From: UBA2396 sp043788295
GTDB taxonomy: Bacteria; Planctomycetota; Phycisphaerae; Phycisphaerales; UBA1924
Assembly: GCA_043788295.1 (NCBI GenBank)
Contig: JAYVUC010000120.1
Location: 1-64,000 of the forward strand
Length of the DNA stretch: 64,000 nucleotides
Reading direction: 5' to 3'
This document shows, one piece after another, positions 54,195-61,631 of this stretch (positions are counted from its first letter, which is position 1; each line of letters begins with the position of its first letter). Both the position numbers and the translations under genes were made by a program. Under the pieces are notes generated by a model. It was given only the letters and a program-made list of their open reading frames with translations. It made no database searches and was not told the origin of the DNA.

Positions 54195-56318
54195 CTACAG
54201 CCCCAGCACGTTCTTGATGTCGTTGAACGTGACGATCAGGAACATCGCCCCGATCATCACGAGTCCGACGATGCCCGTCGCGTTCTGCACCCCCACCGGT
54301 ACGGGCCGCCCGCTGAACTGCTCGTACACGATGAACAGGAACTGCCCTCCATCGACGATCGGCAGCGGGAGGAAGTTCACAACCGCAAGATTCACGCTGA
54401 TGAGCGCGAGGAAGAAGAGCGTCCACGCGAAACCCTTGGACGCGACAGCCGTCCCGAGTGCCGCAATCCCGACAGGCCCTTTGAGATGCTCGACCTTCAC
54501 GGTGCCCTGGAAGAGCCGCGCGAATGTGAGATACGTGTTGAGCATCACCTGCCGCGTCTCGTGAAGTCCGCGACTCACCGCACCGGCCGGCGATTTCTCC
54601 CGCAGAATGAACTCTTCCATGTCGAAGATCGACGCGGAAACGGGCGGCTGCCACGAGAGCTTGTGCAGCTCCGCGATCTCCGACTTGGTGAGCAGCCATT
54701 CCACCGCCTTGCGTGCCGCGCCGGGCCCGGGCAATTCAAGCTCCATCGCGACGCGCGACCCGGTGTCCGAGTCCATGTCGGCCCGCGTGGCGTCGAGAAG
54801 TGCCGCACGAATATCGCCGAAGCTCGCCACGGTCCGCCCCGCGACAGCAATCACACGCGTGCCGGGCTGCGTGATGATCCGCGACGCGGGTGTTGGCGTC
54901 GTCTCCTCGGGCTTCTTGGGGTCAATGACCTTGGCAAACGGCATCGCCAGCAGCGTCGAGTCCTTCGCCGTCGTGCCGGGAAAGAAACCCACCACTCCCT
55001 TGCGGCTCACATCCGCGACGATCTTCACGGGCTCGCGATCCTTGCCCCGCAGCACCACGATGTCGATCGTCTTACCCGATGCCGCCCGAATCTCCGCGAT
55101 CCCCGACGAAAGACCGGGAAACTCAACCGCTCCAACACGCGCAAACGTGTCCCCACTTTGAAGCCCTGTCTTGGGCGCATCCTCAGCATCTGTCGCAACA
55201 GTCATCACCGGGGTCAGCCCGAGCAAATGCTCCACCGGCACAACCCGTCCCTTGGTGCCCGGCACGAGATCCAATTGCATCTCTGGCCTGGGAACCAAGG
55301 TCGCAACAAGCGACTTGCCCGCGTCATCGGCAAACTCAAGCGCAACAGGTTGCCCGCCGCTGGCGCGGAAGGCCTGCACAAAGCCGTTGGCCGAGGTCAC
55401 GAGTCTGCCGCCCGCACGCCTGAGCATCATGCCGCTCTTGACGCCCGCGAGGCCCGCCTGGGCGAGGCTCTTCTCGAACTTCTCCGCGTCGGTGCCCTTG
55501 AGCACCGCAAGCCTTGCCGACCTCGGCGGCTCCACGCCGATCTCCAGCAGCCCCGAAAGCCGCCCTTCACGCGGCATCACGTTGAACTGCAACGGCACTG
55601 ATACGCCGGGGCGTTCCACCACCAGCTCGACGGCTTCCCCCGCCCGCGACATAGATGTTGCGAGCATGAGGTCGTTGAACGACGAGGGTCGGTCGCCGTT
55701 GATCGAGATGATGGCGTCGCCGGGCCGAAGCCCCGGCTCGGTGATTCCCGCCGCGTTCGCGTTCGCCGCGATTGTGGTCGCTGCCGGGCCGTCGATCTCA
55801 AGGGTACCGATCTTCGCAGGCATCATCGCCAGCCCCATGTTGAATACGATGATAAAGAGTCCTGCCGCCGTGATCAGATTCATCATCACGCCCGCCGAGA
55901 TCACCACCATCCGCTTCCAGGGCACGCACCGCTGATAGCTGTCGGGTTCGGTGCTCACCGCCCCGGGATTCGCGTCGTCCTGCCCCAGCATCTTCACGTA
56001 TCCGCCAAAGGGCAGCCAGTTGAGGCGGTATTCCGTCGGGCTGATGTCGGCGAGCTCGCGTGCCCCCTCAGCTTTTTTCAGAGCCCAGAGCCTCAGATAC
56101 TCGGGCTCGCTCGATCCGCGACGCAAGCCCAACCCCTTGCGAAACGAGACGATCGCGCCGCCGAAGCCGATGGCAAACGCGAGCACGCGAATCCCCGCCC
56201 AGCGGGCCGCCATGAAGTGCCCGAGCTCGTGGACGAAGATGATCGCGCTGAACCCCAGCACGATGAGCAGAAAATCAAGGACGGTACCGAGTGAGGAGAG
56301 CAGCGAAGTCATGCACAA
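54195..56318 (-). CDS. rseP: Site-2 intramembrane metalloprotease RseP
   Basis: A 707-residue S2P-family protease. The zinc motif HELGH is in FVHELGHFMAARW near residue 30, and the third ligand motif is LPIVDGGQFLF near 660. PDZ-like segments lie between (GLRPGDAIISINGDRPSSF). RseP cleaves anti-sigma factors and remnant signal peptides within the inner membrane. It is about 250 residues longer than the E. coli protein; the excess is in the PDZ-containing periplasmic part. It is followed by the hydrolase gene. No anti-sigma factor gene is adjacent. Confidence 0.85.
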   Translation of the reverse strand: MCMTSLLSSLGTVLDFLLIVLGFSAIIFVHELGHFMAARWAGIRVLAFAIGFGGAIVSFRKGLGLRRGSSEPEYLRLWALKKAEGARELADISPTEYRLNWLPFGGYVKMLGQDDANPGAVSTEPDSYQRCVPWKRMVVISAGVMMNLITAAGLFIIVFNMGLAMMPAKIGTLEIDGPAATTIAANANAAGITEPGLRPGDAIISINGDRPSSFNDLMLATSMSRAGEAVELVVERPGVSVPLQFNVMPREGRLSGLLEIGVEPPRSARLAVLKGTDAEKFEKSLAQAGLAGVKSGMMLRRAGGRLVTSANGFVQAFRASGGQPVALEFADDAGKSLVATLVPRPEMQLDLVPGTKGRVVPVEHLLGLTPVMTVATDAEDAPKTGLQSGDTFARVGAVEFPGLSSGIAEIRAASGKTIDIVVLRGKDREPVKIVADVSRKGVVGFFPGTTAKDSTLLAMPFAKVIDPKKPEETTPTPASRIITQPGTRVIAVAGRTVASFGDIRAALLDATRADMDSDTGSRVAMELELPGPGAARKAVEWLLTKSEIAELHKLSWQPPVSASIFDMEEFILREKSPAGAVSRGLHETRQVMLNTYLTFARLFQGTVKVEHLKGPVGIAALGTAVASKGFAWTLFFLALISVNLAVVNFLPLPIVDGGQFLFIVYEQFSGRPVPVGVQNATGIVGLVMIGAMFLIVTFNDIKNVLGL

Positions 56319-56350
56319 TGATATCGGCCCGCGGGCCTCGAAAAATGAAA

Positions 56351-56378
56351 GGAGCCGAGGGACGCTTCCCTCGGCTCC
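56351..56378 (-). terminator. Strong terminator after the thioredoxin-like gene
   Basis: GGAGCCGAGGGA and TCCCTCGGCTCC form a perfect 12-base stem around a 4-base loop. On the minus strand the T-rich TTTCATTTTT follows. It ends the gene at 56425. Confidence 0.8.
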
Positions 56379-56424
56379 ATGTTCAAACGCAGATCACGTC
56401 AGCCTCACCCCCGCGAACAAGTGC

Positions 56425-57183
56425 TTACTTGCTCGAGTACTTGACGCCGCAGCCGTAGGGCTTGGTCGTCGAGGTCGTGACCTTCTTGCCGGCGAGAAGC
56501 TCGTCGATCGCCTTGGCGGCATAGTTCGTCTTGCCCGGCTTGCCGTCGCTGCTGTCATCGTCGATCGCACCGGCGTACGCCAGCGTCCCGTCGGCAGCGA
56601 TCACGTAGGTCGCGGGTGTGTTCTTCGCTCCAAAGGCCTTGCCCGTCGCACCCGTCGTGTCGAGCAGGATCGGATAGTCCATCGACCAATCCTTCTTGGC
56701 CTTCTTGTTGGTCTCAAGGCCCGCGCCCTGGCCGTCAGCCGCGTTGCTGTTCACCGCCATGACGACGACCTTCTTGTCCTTGTACTTCGTCGCAAGGTCG
56801 TTGAACGTCTTGGACTCGTTGAAGTGCTTCACCACATAGGGGCACTCGGGGTTGAACCAGAAGAGAACAACAATCTTGCCCTCCTTGGTCAGGTCGGCCA
56901 GCTTGTGCTCCTTACCGTCCGTGTCCTTCAGGACAAACGTCGGGGCAACGCTGCCCACCGTCGCGGCGGTGGTGGCCTTCTTCTCGTCCTTCTTCTCATC
57001 CTTCTTGGCAGCCTTGTCGTCCTTCTTGGCCTCTTCCTTCTTGGTGTCCTTCTTCGTGTCGTCGGTCTTGGGCGTCTCCTTCGGAGGCGTCGTGGGCTGG
57101 GCCTGGGCCAGCGCGGGCACGGCACACAGCATAGAGGCCGTTCCAAGAGCGATCAGAGCGAACAGATTTTTCGATTTCAACAT
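56425..57183 (-). CDS. Exported thioredoxin-fold protein with a Lys-rich linker
   Basis: A 252-residue exported protein. The signal peptide ends near LAQA. About 50 residues of almost pure Lys, Asp, Glu and Ala follow (KKDTKKEEAKKDDKAAKKDE). A redoxin domain begins near residue 75 (VGSVAPTFVLKDTDGKEHKL). Its active site is FNPECPYVVKH: a single cysteine followed by Pro, instead of CxxC, as in peroxiredoxin-like AhpC/TSA members of this group. It is likely to act in the periplasm on thiols or peroxides. It ends in the strong terminator at 56351. Confidence 0.7.
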   Translation of the reverse strand: MLKSKNLFALIALGTASMLCAVPALAQAQPTTPPKETPKTDDTKKDTKKEEAKKDDKAAKKDEKKDEKKATTAATVGSVAPTFVLKDTDGKEHKLADLTKEGKIVVLFWFNPECPYVVKHFNESKTFNDLATKYKDKKVVVMAVNSNAADGQGAGLETNKKAKKDWSMDYPILLDTTGATGKAFGAKNTPATYVIAADGTLAYAGAIDDDSSDGKPGKTNYAAKAIDELLAGKKVTTSTTKPYGCGVKYSSK

Positions 57184-57263
57184 GATTCCGAATCTCCCGC
57201 CCCGTTTATTCGGGGCCCCGCGAATACTCGACCGGGCACACGCCAGCCGATTCTTCGCGTCAA

Positions 57264-58160
57264 CTACTTTTTTGTGTCAGTCCCTTTGACGCCCGCAGGC
57301 CCATCCTGTTTCGTGGATGTCGCCGCCGGAGTCTCGATTGTGAAATACCTCGACTCTTTGCCCTTTCGCACCGAAATAATGCCTCGGACAGGACGAATCT
57401 TGCCCTCCCCGGGATTCATCTCGATCTCAAGCACCCCACCCTTGCCCTCGCACCCCGCGACGCGATCCTTGGGTGGGCTGGAGTTCTCCGCCGGGAAGTA
57501 CGCGATCGCGTCCGCGTCCTTGGCAGTGATTTTCAGCACGCCGTGCTCCATCACCGCCGAAAATCCGTCCATGGCCGTCGCCACTTTGGGGAGCGCCGAC
57601 TCCACCTCAGTGATCATTTTTGCGTCGGGCGTCGCCTTCGACTGTTCACCCACAACGATGGAGGTCTCGAGCTTCGCACTGCCCATGCGGCACACGTTGG
57701 CACATTCCATCCACTCAAGCGACAGCCCGATCGTCAACGTTTCGCCAACTTTGGCGTCCTTCGCGAGCGTCACAGGCACCAGCAGCACCGCACGCGTCTC
57801 GTAAATATGGTCCACGATGTCGCCCGGCTCCACATGCCTCGTCGGCGCAGGCCATTTGATCTCACCAAGCGTCACACCCTTGGGAAGTGATTTCTCGACG
57901 ATCTTGGGTGGCTGCCCCGTGTCGTTGATCCCATCCCAGTAAATATGCCACTTGGGGGCGATCTCGAACACAATCGCGAGGGTCGCGCTCGCGCCCGGCT
58001 TGAGCGTCGAAACATCAGTGGCAAGGGACGCCCTCGCCCCTTTCAACGCAGCCTTCACAGGCTGCCCAAGCACGGCCGGCGGCGCGTCGGCAAGCACATC
58101 GCCCATGCCACAGATGGGCACAAGTGCGAGGCCAGCGAGCAGATTGACTCGAACGCTCAT
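57264..58160 (-). CDS. Exported DsbD-alpha-like protein
   Basis: A 298-residue exported protein from the ATG at 58158-58160, with a signal peptide ending near VLADA. The core PKWHIYWDGINDTGQPPKIV and the later LEWMECANVCRMG resemble the N-terminal (alpha) domain of DsbD/TlpA-type thiol-disulfide interchange proteins, including the Cys pair (C-x3-C). The C-terminal part is less typical. It may hand electrons to the thioredoxin-fold protein encoded just downstream on the same strand (inference). The gap between them is 80 bases. Confidence 0.65.
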   Translation of the reverse strand: MSVRVNLLAGLALVPICGMGDVLADAPPAVLGQPVKAALKGARASLATDVSTLKPGASATLAIVFEIAPKWHIYWDGINDTGQPPKIVEKSLPKGVTLGEIKWPAPTRHVEPGDIVDHIYETRAVLLVPVTLAKDAKVGETLTIGLSLEWMECANVCRMGSAKLETSIVVGEQSKATPDAKMITEVESALPKVATAMDGFSAVMEHGVLKITAKDADAIAYFPAENSSPPKDRVAGCEGKGGVLEIEMNPGEGKIRPVRGIISVRKGKESRYFTIETPAATSTKQDGPAGVKGTDTKK

Positions 58161-58261
58161 TCGGCGAAAAGTCCAAACCCCGGAGCGTCGGCCTATGAAG
58201 CCGAGGGCGTCCATCGCCTGGTCGTTCGCCCTCGTCGGGCCGAACCGGGGTAACCTGACAC

Positions 58262-58771
58262 ATGATGGTACACAGACTGATCGTATGGGTTTTGATCGGT
58301 ATATCCTTGCTCACGCTGGGGACTTCGCTCGGCGGGTGCGAGACCAGTGTGACCGACAAGGACATCGTCCGCATCCAGTTGCCGCAATTTCGGGCTCTGG
58401 TGGACGAGGCTGCCAAGTCCGGCGGCGAGATTCTCATCGCCGACGCACGGACCAAGGACGAGTACGCCGCTGCTCGCGTTCCCGGTGCTCGAAATCTGCG
58501 TGCCGAATCGCTCCGCCCCGGCGCGAGCGAGTACATCCGACTCGAGCGATTCACAACCATCGCTATCTACGGTGCCGACGCTCGCAGCGGCGCAGCCTCC
58601 GCGCTCGCCAAACGCCTCATGGAGTTTGGGAGCGGCAAGATTTACTGGTACGTCGGCGGGATGCGCGAATGGAAGGCGATGAAAATGCCGCTCGATGAGT
58701 CCGCGACAGCCGCCCCCGAAGCAAAGCCCACTGCCGCCCCCGGCAATCTGCCCTCACTCAAAGGCAGGTAA
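58262..58771 (+). CDS. Rhodanese-like lipoprotein, catalytic Cys missing
   Basis: A 169-residue protein. A lipoprotein signal (LLTLGTSLGGC) is followed by a single rhodanese domain: EILIADARTKDEYAAARVPG is the typical start. The active-site loop, normally C-R-x-G-x-R, reads YGADARSGAA, so there is no nucleophilic cysteine. It is probably a binding or regulatory fold, not a sulfurtransferase. The end is Ala- and Pro-rich. It is upstream of the HIT gene, with 28 bases between. Confidence 0.65.
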   Translation: MMVHRLIVWVLIGISLLTLGTSLGGCETSVTDKDIVRIQLPQFRALVDEAAKSGGEILIADARTKDEYAAARVPGARNLRAESLRPGASEYIRLERFTTIAIYGADARSGAASALAKRLMEFGSGKIYWYVGGMREWKAMKMPLDESATAAPEAKPTAAPGNLPSLKGR

Positions 58772-58799
58772 CGCACTCCAAGCCCACGCAGGAACCACC

Positions 58800-59213
58800 A
58801 TGGCTGACACGATTTTCGGCAAGATCATGCGCGGCGAAGTTCCTTGCCACCGCGTCTACGAGGACGATCTCGTTCTCGCTTTCCTCGACGTCTTCCCGCT
58901 GAGTCGCGGGCACACCCTCGTCATCCCAAAGCAAGCTGTTGCACAGATCGACCAGCTCTCGGACGAATCCGGTGCCGCGATCGGCCGCGTTCTCCCACGC
59001 ATCGCACGGGCAGTCGTGAAGGCCACCGGGGCCGCCGCGTACAACATTCTGCAGAACAACGGCTCCCTCGCCCACCAGGCCGTCATGCACGTCCACTTTC
59101 ACATCATCCCCAGGTACGAAACCGGCGAGGGCCTCGGCATCACCTGGAAAGCAGGCAAACTTGACCCCGCGCCCGCCAAGGAACTTGCCGCCGCAATCGC
59201 CGCCAGCCTGTGA
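58800..59213 (+). CDS. HIT family protein
   Basis: A 137-residue Hint-type protein. The ATG at 58800 gives the usual MADTIFGKIMRGEVP start. The HIT motif is HVHFHIIPR. Such proteins hydrolyse adenosine phosphoramidates or related nucleotides. The length fits the family. It is followed by miaB after 24 bases, so the two are probably co-transcribed. Confidence 0.85.
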   Translation: MADTIFGKIMRGEVPCHRVYEDDLVLAFLDVFPLSRGHTLVIPKQAVAQIDQLSDESGAAIGRVLPRIARAVVKATGAAAYNILQNNGSLAHQAVMHVHFHIIPRYETGEGLGITWKAGKLDPAPAKELAAAIAASL

Positions 59214-59237
59214 AACCGCTCCCCTAGAATCTCGGCT

Positions 59238-60986
59238 ATGCGACGCGGGACCGTCTATCTCGAAACCTTCGGCTGCCAGATGAACGAGCTCGACAGCGAG
59301 CTGGTCGCCGGATCGTTGGCGTCGCTCGGGTACCGCTTCACCGAAGACCCCGCAGCCGCCGATGTCGTCCTGTACAACACCTGCTCCGTACGCGAGCACG
59401 CCGAACAAAAGGTCTGGAGTCGCCTGGGCGAACTCGCCCTCCGCAAACGCGATCAACCCGGCCTCGTCGTGGGCGTGCTGGGCTGCATGGCCGAACGCGA
59501 CGGCGCGCCGCTCATCCGCCGCATGCCCGTCGTCGACATCCTCTGCGGGCCGGGCGAGCTCGACAAACTTCCAGGCCTGGTCGACAACGCCGTGCGCACC
59601 CGTGCAGGCATGATCGAGGCCGATGCCGCTCTCAGCGCCGACGATGATCTCGTCTCCGCGAACATGGTGGCGTTGCAGGGCAGCACCAGCCGCCGCACCG
59701 CCACGCTGGCCGCCGCCGAAGACACACTCGAACTGCTGGACCTCTCGCGCGCCATCTCGCCCATCGACTCCGCCTCGACAAGCATCACCGGCCGCCACAG
59801 CGACCACGCTGCGGGCGGCAAGCGATCCGCCTATGTCCGCATCACGCGGGGCTGCAACAAGTTTTGCACCTACTGCGTCGTGCCCTTCACCCGCGGGGCG
59901 GAGGTCCACCGCCCGCCCAAGCACATCGTCGAAGAATGCCGAAGGCTCGCGGACGCGGGTGTGATCGAGATCACGCTCCTGGGCCAGACCGTCAACCACT
60001 ACCGCTTCGAGCACGGCGCATCCATCACCGTCGGTGGCATCCTTCAGCCGCAAAAGGGGCGGGCCTTCACGGGTGGGCACTCGCGCGACCCTCTCGCCGG
60101 CGCGAACGTCACCACCTTCGCAGATCTGCTGGCGATGATCCACGATCGCGTCCCCGCGATCAAGCGCCTGCGGTTCGTCACCAGCTACCCGCGCGATTTC
60201 GGCGACGACGTGCTCGAAGTCATGCGCGACCACCCGCGCATCTGCCGATATCTCCACGTCCCCGCCCAGACCGGCAGCGACCGCCTGCTCAAGGCCATGA
60301 ACCGCGGGTACACCGTGGGCGAGTACATCGAGTTCATCGATCGCGCCCGCGCCATCCTCGATCAGCCGCACCTGGGCCGCCCGCTCACCATGAGCGGCGA
60401 CTTCATCGTGGGCTTCCCCGGCGAGACCGACGCCGACTTCGACGCCAGCGTGAGCCTCATCCGCCGCGCACGCTACAAGAACGCGTTCATTTTCAAATAC
60501 TCGCCCCGCCCCGACACCGTCGCATTCGACAAGCTCACCGACGATGTGCCCGAAGAGGTGAAGCGCCGCCGCAACAACGAGCTGCTGGCGATCCAGAACC
60601 AAATCAGTGACGAGATCAGCCGCGAGCAGGTGGGGCGCGAGCTCGAGGTCTTCGTCGAGGGCCCGAGCAGGCGTCAGGCCAAGAAGTCCAGGACGACGCA
60701 AGGCGACACTTCCAATTCGTGCCGCACGGCCGGCACTATCGCCCTCACCGTGAACGGCCTCGGCACAAACACAATTGCTATTGCCCTCGCCAACGACCTT
60801 CAAGAACAATCCGAGCCATCACCCGCCGATTCCGCCATCCAATACGCCGGGCGCACCGACGGCGACCTCATCGTCTTCTTCGACGCCCCGTCCACGCCTG
60901 ACCTCTCGGGCAGCATCGTGCCCATGAGGATCGCGAGTGCCTCCGCCCTCGCGCTCTTCGGCCAACAACTCTCACGCAGCACCTGA
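59238..60986 (+). CDS. miaB: tRNA methylthiotransferase MiaB
   Basis: A 582-residue radical-SAM enzyme that adds the 2-methylthio group to i6A37 in tRNA. The N-terminal cluster cysteines are in ETFGCQMNE, NTCSVRE and LGCMAE. The radical-SAM cysteines are in GCNKFCTYCVVPF. The N-terminus reads VYLETFGCQMN, which is the MiaB type, not RimO. The protein is about 120 residues longer than usual; extra sequence lies around residues 130-195 and near the C-terminal TRAM region, which is diverged and contains Ser-, Arg- and Lys-rich insertions. Confidence 0.85.
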   Translation: MRRGTVYLETFGCQMNELDSELVAGSLASLGYRFTEDPAAADVVLYNTCSVREHAEQKVWSRLGELALRKRDQPGLVVGVLGCMAERDGAPLIRRMPVVDILCGPGELDKLPGLVDNAVRTRAGMIEADAALSADDDLVSANMVALQGSTSRRTATLAAAEDTLELLDLSRAISPIDSASTSITGRHSDHAAGGKRSAYVRITRGCNKFCTYCVVPFTRGAEVHRPPKHIVEECRRLADAGVIEITLLGQTVNHYRFEHGASITVGGILQPQKGRAFTGGHSRDPLAGANVTTFADLLAMIHDRVPAIKRLRFVTSYPRDFGDDVLEVMRDHPRICRYLHVPAQTGSDRLLKAMNRGYTVGEYIEFIDRARAILDQPHLGRPLTMSGDFIVGFPGETDADFDASVSLIRRARYKNAFIFKYSPRPDTVAFDKLTDDVPEEVKRRRNNELLAIQNQISDEISREQVGRELEVFVEGPSRRQAKKSRTTQGDTSNSCRTAGTIALTVNGLGTNTIAIALANDLQEQSEPSPADSAIQYAGRTDGDLIVFFDAPSTPDLSGSIVPMRIASASALALFGQQLSRST

Positions 60987-61006
60987 ATTGTCATCCCGCT
61001 TTCAAG

Positions 61007-61603
61007 ATGGCAGCCCAACCTACTCCCACTTCGCCCGCTCCACGCCCGACCGACCCCGCGTTCGTCGAACTGGTGTACGAGCAGCTTCGGAGGCAAGCCC
61101 AGCTCGCGATGGCGATGGAGAATCCGGGGCACACGCTGCAGGCCACCGCGCTCGTGCACGAGGTGTTTCTCAGGTTGGCGCAAGGCCGAAACGTGCCTTG
61201 GGCGAACAAGGCCCACTTCTACGCCGCTGCTGCCGAATCCATGAGCCGTCTGCTCATCGATCACGCGCGAGCCAAGCAGGCTCAGAAACGCGGCGGCGGG
61301 AACGGCGCGGGTCCTGTGGACGGTGCTTCGTGCGCGACCGATCTCATCGCAAACGTGGCGGATTTGGCGACCGCGGAAAATCCCGAGACCATCCTGAGGC
61401 TTGCAGCCGGTATTTCTCGCTTGGAGGCTGAGAACCCCGAGGCCGCCGCCCTGGTCCGCCTCCGCTTCTACGCGGGGCTGTCCCTCGACCAGACGGCGGA
61501 AGCTCTTGGGCTCTCGCCCGCCACGGTGGACCGGCGGTGGGCCTTTGCGCGGGCTTGGCTACACCGCCATCTGTCAGAGCCCCCGGCGCAAGCCGGGGAG
61601 TGA
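61007..61603 (+). CDS. ECF-type sigma factor
   Basis: A 198-residue sigma factor of the planctomycete-expanded type (TIGR02999-like). HTLQATALVHEVFLRLAQG and HFYAAAAESMSRLLIDHARA are the family hallmarks for region 2. Region 4 has a helix-turn-helix at LDQTAEALGLSPATVDRRWA. The last nine residues (SEPPAQAGE) come from a dispersed hairpin repeat. It is followed by a serine/threonine kinase after 28 bases, the usual ECF-kinase pairing. No anti-sigma factor gene is visible. Confidence 0.85.
   Translation: MAAQPTPTSPAPRPTDPAFVELVYEQLRRQAQLAMAMENPGHTLQATALVHEVFLRLAQGRNVPWANKAHFYAAAAESMSRLLIDHARAKQAQKRGGGNGAGPVDGASCATDLIANVADLATAENPETILRLAAGISRLEAENPEAAALVRLRFYAGLSLDQTAEALGLSPATVDRRWAFARAWLHRHLSEPPAQAGE
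61575..61598. repeat. Dispersed hairpin repeat at the sigma factor end
   Basis: CAGAGCCCCCGGCGCAAGCC and the following GGGG make a dyad (CCCCGGC/GCCGGGG) around GCAA. It is the same unit as at 46695-46721 and writes the C-terminus of the sigma factor; the TGA follows at 61601-61603. Confidence 0.75.
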
Positions 61604-61631
61604 GCGTCTTGTGCGGGAATCGGATGAAGCC

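Noticed and set aside
53280..55601. Open frame of 773 codons on the plus strand over the hydrolase and rseP genes
   Set aside because: It is the shadow of genes with catalytic motifs (GxSxG, HELGH) on the other strand.
58758..60809. Open frame of 683 codons on the minus strand over the HIT and miaB genes
   Set aside because: The radical-SAM and HIT motifs on the plus strand are decisive. The antisense frame is Ala-, Val- and Gly-rich without a domain.
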